Shown piece by piece: positions 5,911 to 10,401 of a DNA stretch of 10,401 bases. Position 1 is the stretch's first letter, and every line of letters starts with the position of its first letter. The stretch lies in contig JAUYFZ010000232.1 of the NCBI GenBank assembly GCA_030689585.1, forward strand, positions 1 to 10,401, written 5' to 3'. The position numbers and the translations under genes are program-made. The notes beneath the pieces are model-generated. The model saw nothing but the letters and a program-made list of their open reading frames with translations, was not told the DNA's origin and did not search any database. The stretch is from Rhodocyclaceae bacterium (lineage in GTDB: Bacteria; Pseudomonadota; Gammaproteobacteria; Burkholderiales; Rhodocyclaceae).

Positions 5911-6120
5911 GTGAAGGGGAGGGAGTTAAGCCCCTCCCCCTTCAAGGGGAGAGAGTTAGTCTGCTCCCCCTTGTAGGGGAGGGAGTTAGTCTCCTCCCCC
6001 TTGAAGTGGAGGGAGTTAGTCTCCTCCCCCTTGAAGGGGAGGGAGTTAGTCTGCTCCCCCTTCAAGGGGAGGGAGTTAAGCCCCTCCCCCTACAAGGGGG
6101 AGGCTGGGAGGGGGATGGGG
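5889..6120. repeat. Tandem array of 30-bp GC-rich palindromic repeats with inverted terminal copies
   Basis: Six contiguous 30-bp units begin with CTCCCC at 5934, 5964, 5994, 6024, 6054 and 6084, plus a partial unit from about 5903. Each contains a palindrome CTCCCC-(5-7 nt)-GGGGAG joined by a linker of the type GTTAGTCTCC. The ends are different: the left end (5889-5920) carries the reverse complement of the single-copy element at about 10025-10056 with one mismatch. The right end (6084-6120) carries a similar sequence in direct orientation, so the two caps point outwards. Because 30 is divisible by three, open frames run through both strands (peptides such as LPLEGEGVSL on plus and KGEETNSLPF on minus); these are by-products. 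There are no unique spacers, so it is not a CRISPR array. Confidence 0.92.
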
Positions 6121-6137
6121 TCGGTAGATGCCCTAAG

Positions 6138-6170
6138 TTTCATCATGCGGGGTGGGCTTCGTGACCATGC
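6138..6170. repeat. Remnant of the MITE-flanking module
   Basis: TTTCAT at 6138-6143 is followed after 5 nt by a 22-base sequence (6149-6170, GGGGTGGGCTTCGTGACC plus ATGC) that recurs exactly at 9001-9022. In that second place it follows the right end (TTTCAT) of the second MITE copy by 6 nt. Here it lies just left of the first MITE copy instead, so it looks like the leftover right flank of another, lost or rearranged, element copy. Similarity continues weakly to about 6180 (GTTA-N2-GTGA). Confidence 0.65.
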
Positions 6171-6178
6171 CCGTTAAC

Positions 6179-6294
6179 GTGAAATAACTCGTTCGGAGTG
6201 CCCCGTAACAAACGAGCGCAGCGAGCGGGTCAGAACCCCCCCGAGAGGGGGGCGAAGGGGGGCGGGTGTTTAAATTGCTTTCAGTGTATTTCAT
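6179..6294. mobile_element. MITE-like element, copy A
   Basis: This 116-bp non-coding element has imperfect terminal inverted repeats: GTGAAATAACTC at the left and AGTGTATTTCAT at the right. It shares its whole internal order with copy B (8880-8994). Conserved parts are a hairpin ACTC-GTTCG-GAGT, the block CGAGCGCAGCGAG, a C/G hairpin CCCCCC-GAGA-GGGGGG near 6235-6252, and the run GGCGAAGGGGGGCGGG. It contains no transposase, so it would need one supplied in trans. Its right end provides the TGA stop (6293-6291) of the histidine kinase gene. Confidence 0.72.
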
Positions 6295-7742
6295 AGAACG
6301 AGGGTTGGCTTGGCGACTAGGCGAGGTAGACCAAAGCGGATATTGAAACGGAAGGTGCTGCCTTTTCCAGGCGTGCTTTCCACGGTGATGTCGCCTCCCA
6401 TCAACCCGACGAGATGGCGACAGATCGCCAGTCCCAGTCCGGTACCCCCGTAGTGTCGGGTGGTGTATTCCTCTGCTTGGGAGAACGGATCGAAAATGTG
6501 GTCGAGTTTATCGACGGCGATACCGATCCCTGTATCGATGATTTCACATTGAATCTGGCAATGATCTTCCACACGATAGAGCGCGGAACAGCGAAGGGTG
6601 ATGCTGCCTTGGTGCGTGAATTTGATGGCGTTGCTGATGAGGTTGGTCAGCACCTGACGCAACCGCACCGGATCACCGAGCAAGAGAGGCGGGATGTTGG
6701 GATCAATCTCGCTGGTGAGCGTTAACCGTTTGTCCTGGGATTGGGATGAGAACAGGCCAACGACCTGCGTGATGGATTCGCGTATATCCATGGGAATGGA
6801 TTCGAGCGTGAGTCGTCCCGCATCAATGTTTGAGAAATCGAGAAGGTCTGTGAGGACGGTTAACAACGCCTTGGCAGAATCTTTCGCAAGTCCCAAGTAC
6901 TCTCGCTGTTCCTCGGTCAGGTCAGTCATAAGCACCAGATCGGTCATCCCCAGAATGCCGTTCATCGGCGTGCGTATTTCGTGGCTCATCGTGGAGAGGA
7001 AAGCGGATTTGGCGCGTGCGCCCGCTTCAGCCGCTTCCTTGGCGTAGATCAGTTCGCTTTCTCTTTGGATGACGCTATCGGCCATGAAGTTGAAGGCATC
7101 GGCTACCGCAGCGATTTCGGGTACGGCAATATCAGGGATGCGCTCCAGTTCACCGGCGGCGATATGTTGCGCACCCTTGGTCAAGAATTTGAGGGGGGCT
7201 AATCCGCGCTGAACGACCCAGCCAAGCAAGGCGATGAGCGCGGCTAACCCGGTGAGTCCTGCCAGAACAAACCGGCTGATCGCCGACCAGAGGTCCGAGA
7301 GCAGTTTGTCGGAGGACATTTCAAGCTGCACGATGCCATACCGGTTGCCACCGACGATGATATTGATCTCGGTGATGACTGGATTCAATGGCATCAAGCT
7401 CACAAACCAGTCCGGCGCACGGGCTGCATCTCTACTGGCATCGATGCTATCGAGTCGCACACGTCGGCTTTTCTCGTCCAGCAAGGCCATGCGTCGAACG
7501 GCGGATTGGCGAACGACTCGGCTGAAAGTCTCATCAACCGTGGCCAGATCACCGATGACCAGCGCGTTGTTCAGCATGGGCAGCAGAGCTTCCACGATAC
7601 TTTGTGCATTGTCACGGGACGTTTTTTCGCTGGATCCGATGCGCTCGGTAATGACCATCGTCAACCCGACGAACGCCATAACACCGACCGTGACGGCGGT
7701 CAGTAATTGTGTGCGTCGTAAGAGGCTCAGCGAGGTAAACAT
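6291..7742 (-). CDS. Membrane sensor histidine kinase (HAMP, HisKA, HATPase_c)
   Basis: This 483-residue kinase starts at the ATG at 7742, 7 nt after the stop of the binding-protein gene. An upstream extension to 7997 would lie inside that gene and is rejected. The first membrane helix spans about 12-31, followed by a roughly 120-residue periplasmic sensor region (about 32-152). The second helix is at about 155-176, a HAMP linker at about 178-232, and HisKA carries the phospho-accepting H254 ([16 protein letters not shown]). HATPase_c has the N box NLISNAIKF (367-375), G1 DTGIGI (403-408), F box DPFSQAE and G2 GGTGLGL (432-438). All catalytic motifs are intact. Similar kinases often have a C-terminal receiver domain, but here the chain stops soon after [13 protein letters not shown]. 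The last residues ([10 protein letters not shown]) come from sequence resembling the MITE-flanking module. No response regulator gene is in the window. Confidence 0.92.
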   Translation of the reverse strand: MFTSLSLLRRTQLLTAVTVGVMAFVGLTMVITERIGSSEKTSRDNAQSIVEALLPMLNNALVIGDLATVDETFSRVVRQSAVRRMALLDEKSRRVRLDSIDASRDAARAPDWFVSLMPLNPVITEINIIVGGNRYGIVQLEMSSDKLLSDLWSAISRFVLAGLTGLAALIALLGWVVQRGLAPLKFLTKGAQHIAAGELERIPDIAVPEIAAVADAFNFMADSVIQRESELIYAKEAAEAGARAKSAFLSTMSHEIRTPMNGILGMTDLVLMTDLTEEQREYLGLAKDSAKALLTVLTDLLDFSNIDAGRLTLESIPMDIRESITQVVGLFSSQSQDKRLTLTSEIDPNIPPLLLGDPVRLRQVLTNLISNAIKFTHQGSITLRCSALYRVEDHCQIQCEIIDTGIGIAVDKLDHIFDPFSQAEEYTTRHYGGTGLGLAICRHLVGLMGGDITVESTPGKGSTFRFNIRFGLPRLVAKPTLVL

Positions 7743-7749
7743 CAAGGCA

Positions 7750-8562
7750 TTATTGGGCGATGGATTTATAGACGCGGCGTGCGTTGTCGTAGTCTTTATC
7801 CGAGGCGGCAGAAAATCCGTCGAATCCACCGGCGGCCCGTGCTTCAGCAGCTTTGGGGTCGGTCTTGATAGCCAGTAGTGCTTTTTGAATGATTTCCGCT
7901 TGGGACTTGGCAATACGCGGATGGATGATGACGGCCAGATCGGCATACCCCTCCGAGCTAAAAGCCTCACGATAGGCCAACCCTTTTTGGGCGGCATATT
8001 GGGTCAGGAAGCGGGAATTGACGGCGGCCGCATCGACTTCACGGGCCTTGAGTTGCGTCAACGCGCCTTCTTGATGGGCTGCATAGACAGGTTCAAACGT
8101 AATTTTTGCATTTTTCAATGCCGCCATGGGGATGGCGTAGGCGACGAAAGCACTCTTGGAAGGGAACACGATCCGTTTGCCCGCCAAGTCTTTCAGCGTC
8201 TTGATGTTGCTGTCGGCATGGACGGCGATGACGCCATAGATCGGTTTTTCGCTCCAGCGAGCGATGGTTTTATAGGTTCCGTCGTATTGAGGCAGAAAGT
8301 TGTGATTGGTGAAAACGAGATCAAATTCACCGCGTCCCATCATGGCATTGGTTTCTTGTACGGTGGTCCCCATTTTCATCTGGAAGGGGATGCCTGTGGC
8401 CTCAGAAAGATAGCGCAGGATCGGATTCCATCGCTCGGCTGTTTTGGCCGCACTTTGTTGATTCAGGATACCGAAAGTCAGTGGCTTGATGTCTGCCGCC
8501 CAAGTCGTTGCGCAGAACATTACGCCTATCGTGATGCAAAAAGTTGTGATAAGTTTTTTCAT
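7750..8562 (-). CDS. PhnD-like periplasmic substrate-binding protein
   Basis: This 270-residue protein belongs to the phosphate/phosphite/phosphonate binding family (PhnD; type 2 periplasmic binding fold). A signal peptide [22 protein letters not shown] (1-22) precedes the mature [35 protein letters not shown]. Later parts typical of the family are the stretch from [10 protein letters not shown] (75-84), [17 protein letters not shown] (123-139) and [11 protein letters not shown] (176-186). A strong Shine-Dalgarno and an ATGA overlap with the DUF2442 gene fix the ATG at 8562. There is no permease or ATPase gene nearby, and the next gene, 7 nt on, is a sensor kinase, so it probably presents a ligand to that kinase rather than to a transporter. 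Related PhnD-like domains sense tetrathionate or thiosulfate in TtrS/ThsS kinases (recollection). The ligand here is not deducible. Confidence 0.9.
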   Translation of the reverse strand: MKKLITTFCITIGVMFCATTWAADIKPLTFGILNQQSAAKTAERWNPILRYLSEATGIPFQMKMGTTVQETNAMMGRGEFDLVFTNHNFLPQYDGTYKTIARWSEKPIYGVIAVHADSNIKTLKDLAGKRIVFPSKSAFVAYAIPMAALKNAKITFEPVYAAHQEGALTQLKAREVDAAAVNSRFLTQYAAQKGLAYREAFSSEGYADLAVIIHPRIAKSQAEIIQKALLAIKTDPKAAEARAAGGFDGFSAASDKDYDNARRVYKSIAQ

Positions 8563-8867
8563 GGTATTTCCTCCGTTGGATTTAAGTAACCCCACTGCTT
8601 AAATAGTGGCTGAAGTGATGGAGTGTCGTGGAAAGTCAAAAAATAGAGATACTCTGCCGCAATGTCGCGTTCCTCTGGCCAGCAGAGTGTGCCATGTTGA
8701 AGGCTAAACTGATGAACAAAGGCTTCATCCGCAAAGACACCGAAAACCGATTGTGGGTTTGAACTGATGAGCGGATGCAAATCCGCGACACCACTTCGTC
8801 CGTCGTTGAAAGACATTTGCATCTGGTAGTTGGAAAGATATTTTGCGTGGGTGATTTCTAGCAACAT
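8559..8867 (-). CDS. DUF2442-domain protein
   Basis: This 102-residue protein matches the DUF2442 pattern: MLLEITHAKYLSNYQMQMSF, then NDGRSGVADLHPLI (21-34), FADEAFVHQFSLQHGTLCWPEERDIAAEYLY (45-75). Its biochemical role is unknown. It is usually encoded directly after DUF4160, and the pair has a toxin-antitoxin-like layout, though I know of no proof. The ATG at 8867 gives the normal family N-terminus; an in-frame ATG at 8894 lies inside the MITE-like element. There is no clear Shine-Dalgarno at either start, because the element inserted only about 12 bp upstream of 8867. The C-terminal extension after AAEYLY ([18 protein letters not shown]) is longer than I expect for the family and runs into the PhnD-like gene with a 4-base overlap. 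Confidence 0.82.
   Translation of the reverse strand: MLLEITHAKYLSNYQMQMSFNDGRSGVADLHPLISSNPQSVFGVFADEAFVHQFSLQHGTLCWPEERDIAAEYLYFLTFHDTPSLQPLFKQWGYLNPTEEIP
8570..8574 (-). promoter_or_regulatory. Shine-Dalgarno site of the PhnD-like gene
   Basis: The minus strand reads GGAGG followed by 7 nt before the ATG at 8562. The site lies inside the last codons of DUF2442, whose stop overlaps the PhnD-like start. It rules out the in-frame upstream start at 8595. Confidence 0.85.
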
Positions 8868-8879
8868 GGTCGGTTTAGC

Positions 8880-8994
8880 GTGAAATACACTCATTCGGAG
8901 TGCCTCGTAATAATCGAGCGTAGCGAGCCGATGAGAACCCCCCGAAAGGGGGGCGAAGGGGGGCGGGCGTTTAATCGCATTTAACGGATTTCAT
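8880..8994. mobile_element. MITE-like element, copy B
   Basis: This 115-bp element is homologous to copy A throughout. The left terminal repeat GTGAAATACACTC is a better match to the right end of copy A (AGTGTATTTCAT reversed) than copy A's own left end, supporting a terminal-inverted-repeat structure. Internal hairpins are conserved: CACTC-ATTCG-GAGTG at 8888-8902, and CCCCCC-GAAA-GGGGGG near 8938-8953, where the loop is GAAA against GAGA in copy A. Both are GNRA tetraloops. It separates DUF4160 from DUF2442, and its right end supplies the TGA stop of the DUF4160 remnant. Confidence 0.75.
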
Positions 8995-9152
8995 GTGACA
9001 GGGGTGGGCTTCGTGACCATGCGAGTTAGTGTGAGTGGTTCTATGGTCAGCGATGCCCTAAATTCGTTGTATTCGACATGAAAATGCGGTGGGTTGTGTT
9101 CCTTGAAGTGCATCAGTATGAGGATGCCAAGAAAACGGGAAACTTCGGGCAT
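8991..9152 (-). pseudogene. DUF4160-domain protein, truncated by a repeat
   Basis: The ATG at 9152 follows a GGAG ribosome-binding site by 7 nt and opens with MPEVSRFLGILILMHFKEHN, then PPHFHVEYNEFRASLTIE. This is the characteristic DUF4160 N-terminus (SRFxGIxIxMxF, PPHFHxxY). Family members run about 75-95 residues, but here recognisable sequence ends near residue 38. The remaining residues, including RMVTKPTPVT, are encoded by the repeat module at 9001-9022 and its flank, and the stop TGA belongs to the MITE-like element. The 53-residue product probably lacks a complete fold. The domain has no established function and is typically paired with DUF2442, which survives just downstream. An open frame extends upstream to 9308 inside the protease gene but has no family similarity. 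Confidence 0.75.
9001..9022. repeat. MITE-flanking module, second copy
   Basis: These 22 bases are identical to 6149-6170. The segment 6301-6322, at the 3' end of the kinase gene and the same 6 nt beyond a TTTCAT element end, matches at 16 of 22 positions. In the two genes that read into it, the module gives a common C-terminal peptide in the same frame: MVTKPT in DUF4160 and LVAKPT in the kinase. Confidence 0.65.
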
Positions 9153-9153
9153 G

Positions 9154-9167
9154 ATACGGCTCCGTAT
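9154..9167. promoter_or_regulatory. Perfect palindrome over the DUF4160 ribosome-binding site
   Basis: ATACGG-CT-CCGTAT is a perfect 6-base inverted repeat with a 2-base centre. It contains the GGAG Shine-Dalgarno of DUF4160 and lies in the 34-nt gap between the protease stop and the DUF4160 start. It could be a DNA operator for an autoregulating TA-like pair or a site for translational control. The 2-nt centre is too tight for a simple RNA hairpin without opening the inner pairs. Confidence 0.4.
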
Positions 9168-9186
9168 AGGCGAATGAATTCGAGGG

Positions 9187-9966
9187 TCACTTTGTATTTG
9201 AAGCCTGATAATACTGCATCGCCTCCGGAATCCATCGTTCGATTTGCTGAATACGTGCCGCATTGGCAGGGTGGGTGGACAGGAATTCTGGAGGAGTGGG
9301 CTTACCACGCCCTGCTTCGGCCATGCGATGCCAAAGGTGAACCGCCGCGTGAGGGTCGTATCCGGCTTTTGCCATATAAATTAGACCCATGCGGTCTGCT
9401 TCGGATTCGTGCAGGCGCGAATAGGGAAGCAGAAACCCCACTGCGGCACCGGCACCGAGCAATCCGGTATAAAGATCCCGTTTCTTCGGATCGTGTGTGC
9501 TGGCCGCCACGGCCAGGGTGGCTCCGGTGACGAGGAGTTGTTGGCTCAACCGTTCTCCCCCGTGCCGTGCGATGGCATGGGCGACTTCGTGACCGATGAC
9601 GGCGGCTAATCCGGCTTCATCTTTGGCCACGGGTAACAGTCCGGTGTAGACCGCTACTTTGCCACCGGGTAAGCAGAACGCGTTGATCTGTTTATCGTTT
9701 TCTATTACCTTGAATTCCCATTGGAAATCGGTGCGGCCTGTGGCTGAGGCAATGCGGCGACCGACGCGATTGACGAGTTCGTTGGCGGCTACATCAGAAG
9801 ACAGTTTCTCTTTTTTCAGAATGTCCTGAAAAGCGGAGAGACCCATCGCCATTTCTTGTCCGGGGGAGATGAGTTGTAACTGCGAACGCCCTGTCATCGG
9901 TACGTTTTGACAGGCCGCAAGTAACAAGGTTACAAAGAGAACAACGGGGAAAAACATAAGGTTCAT
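9187..9966 (-). CDS. M48-family zinc metalloprotease, predicted lipoprotein
   Basis: This 259-residue protein is an M48 peptidase, the group that includes periplasmic quality-control proteases such as BepA/YfgC and LoiP, and mitochondrial Oma1. A lipoprotein signal ends in LLLAAC with C19 as the lipidation site, so it should be anchored in the periplasm; Q20 after the cysteine favours the outer membrane. The zinc site is HEVAH at 126-130 (AAVIGHEVAHAIARHGGERL). The third ligand is a glutamate in SRLHESEADRMGL (about E187). FCLPGGKVAVYTGLL (98-111) and STHPANAARI (230-239) are also typical of the family. There is no TPR tail as in BepA, so this is the short form. The ATG at 9966 is chosen because it starts a clean lipoprotein signal and lies 5 nt after the DUF559 stop. 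Confidence 0.93.
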   Translation of the reverse strand: MNLMFFPVVLFVTLLLAACQNVPMTGRSQLQLISPGQEMAMGLSAFQDILKKEKLSSDVAANELVNRVGRRIASATGRTDFQWEFKVIENDKQINAFCLPGGKVAVYTGLLPVAKDEAGLAAVIGHEVAHAIARHGGERLSQQLLVTGATLAVAASTHDPKKRDLYTGLLGAGAAVGFLLPYSRLHESEADRMGLIYMAKAGYDPHAAVHLWHRMAEAGRGKPTPPEFLSTHPANAARIQQIERWIPEAMQYYQASNTK

Positions 9967-9971
9967 CGGCT

Positions 9972-10355
9972 CTATGCGGTTTGTAGTGGGTGACATGCCA
10001 TATCGCTGACATGATAGTCTCCATCCCCTTCAAGGGGAGGGTTGGGGAGGGGATGGGGGATAGATTCCTTTTGCAAAGCAATCCAGATCGCATCAACTAG
10101 CGTATCGATATTTTGCAGCACGTCGTTGTTCCAAAATCTCAATACCCTGAATCCTGCCGTTTGTAGGCACTTGTCACGTTTTTTGTCGCGCTCGCTTTCA
10201 AGGTGCTGTCCGCCATCTACTTCAATGATCAAGCGACTTTCCAGACAAACGAAGTCCAGCACATAATCCAAGAACGGGTGTTGGCGGCGAAATTTGCAGT
10301 CGACCAATTGCCGCCCGCGCAACCGTTGCCACAACTGAATTTCGGCATCAGTCAT
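9972..10355 (-). CDS. DUF559 (Vsr-like) endonuclease-domain protein with repeat-encoded tail
   Basis: This protein of about 127 residues belongs to DUF559, related to very-short-patch-repair (Vsr) and PD-(D/E)xK nucleases. MTDAEIQLWQRLRGRQL is the usual opening. The core has KFRRQHPFLDYVLDFVCL (21-38), LIIEVDGGQH (42-51) and FRVLRFWNNDVL (69-80), with D34, E45, D47 and the QH pair as likely active-site residues. The family usually ends near IWIALQKE. Here residues 99-112 (IPHPLPNPPLEGDG) are translated from a palindromic repeat at 10022-10059, and a tail continues to 9972. The frame is open upstream of 10355 to the window edge without a stop (ending KLRNN), and family members often have residues before MTDAE, so the true start may lie outside. 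The natural substrate of DUF559 proteins is not established. Confidence 0.85.
   Translation of the reverse strand: MTDAEIQLWQRLRGRQLVDCKFRRQHPFLDYVLDFVCLESRLIIEVDGGQHLESERDKKRDKCLQTAGFRVLRFWNNDVLQNIDTLVDAIWIALQKESIPHPLPNPPLEGDGDYHVSDMACHPLQTA
10022..10059. repeat. Single copy of the GC-rich palindromic repeat
   Basis: The sequence contains CCCCTTCAAGGGG (10025-10037) followed by a G-rich part ending GGGGATGGGG, with CATCCCC and GGGGATG as outer inverted arms. It matches the left cap of the 5889-6120 array in reverse complement, with one mismatch over about 32 bases, so both belong to one dispersed family. It is read in frame by the DUF559 gene without a stop. Confidence 0.85.
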
Positions 10356-10401
10356 GTTATTTCGCAGCTTCTGCTGGATATGCCGCCCGATAATTACGAG
10401 A

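Noticed and set aside
5892..6065. 58-residue N-terminal extension of the Cas6-like protein, and a plus-strand frame at 5874-6164
   Set aside because: Both are open only because the repeat period is a multiple of three; the peptides are translated repeats with no family similarity.
5889..6120. CRISPR array next to a Cas6-like gene
   Set aside because: The units are contiguous with a fixed 30-bp period and near-identical linkers; there are no unique spacers.
6127..6136. Second DUF4160 remnant next to the array (GATGCCCTAA shared with 9053-9062)
   Set aside because: Only 10 bases match and the surrounding reading frames do not preserve the domain; likely coincidence.
7234..7878. Plus-strand open frame of 214 codons
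   Set aside because: Antisense to the kinase sensor region and the PhnD-like gene; low-complexity Ser/Arg-rich composition.
7743..7997. 85-residue N-terminal extension of the histidine kinase
   Set aside because: It lies inside the PhnD-like gene in another frame and is rich in Pro, Arg and Lys; the ATG at 7742 directly precedes the first membrane helix.
7885..8589. Plus-strand open frame of 234 codons
   Set aside because: Antisense shadow of the PhnD-like gene, no recognisable domain or ribosome-binding site.
1..10401. tRNA, rRNA or riboswitch genes
   Set aside because: No cloverleaf, rRNA or known riboswitch core was recognised on either strand by eye; a covariance-model scan would be needed to exclude small RNAs.

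Overview
The window looks like chromosomal DNA of a Gram-negative proteobacterium of moderate GC content, probably beta- or gammaproteobacterial. The signs are a lipoprotein M48 protease, a two-partner-secretion outer-membrane transporter ending in Phe, a PhnD-type periplasmic binding protein with a hybrid-type sensor kinase, and a DsrC/TusE-family sulfur-relay homologue. Every gene I accept is on the minus strand, so the functional order runs from position 10401 down to 1. I cannot name the genus.

Layout in transcription order. (1) 10355-7750 and on to 6291: a DUF559 (Vsr-like) endonuclease gene, an M48 lipoprotein metalloprotease, a DUF4160 gene cut short by a repeat, its usual DUF2442 partner, a PhnD-like periplasmic binding protein and a membrane histidine kinase. 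The last three are tightly packed. (2) 6294-5886: about 400 bp of repeats with no independent gene. They comprise a 116-bp MITE-like element, a remnant of its flanking module, and a tandem array of 30-bp GC-rich palindromes. (3) 5891-1893: a compact run of five genes: a Cas6/Cmx6-like RAMP protein, a DsrC-like protein without any cysteine, an unknown helical 181-aa protein, a TauD-type Fe(II)/2-oxoglutarate dioxygenase, and a TpsB/FhaC-type transporter. The last three junctions are close or are 4-base ATGA overlaps. (4) 1883-80: a hipB-hipA toxin-antitoxin operon with a clear promoter and a candidate operator, followed by a coupled third gene. That gene looks like an AbiEii-type nucleotidyltransferase that breaks off into AT-rich DNA.

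How the genes may work together. The most unusual unit is the five-gene run. A Cas6-like RNA endonuclease homologue, with an exact Cas6-type glycine-rich loop but no other cas gene here, stands beside a DsrC-family protein lacking both redox cysteines, a TauD dioxygenase and an unknown protein. Directly upstream of the Cas6-like gene, on the same sense strand, is an array of RNA hairpin-forming repeats and a G-quadruplex-prone stretch over its start codon. Self-processing or self-regulation of this transcript is a hypothesis only. The PhnD-like protein has no ABC permease or ATPase next to it but is followed 7 nt later by a sensor kinase, which suggests a binding-protein-plus-kinase sensory pair.

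Two repeat families have reshaped gene ends in this region. The palindromic G/C-rich family supplies the C-terminal tail of the DUF559 protein and the start codon of the Cas6-like gene. The MITE-like family supplies stop codons, and probably C-terminal peptides, to the kinase and the truncated DUF4160 gene, and it separates DUF4160 from DUF2442.
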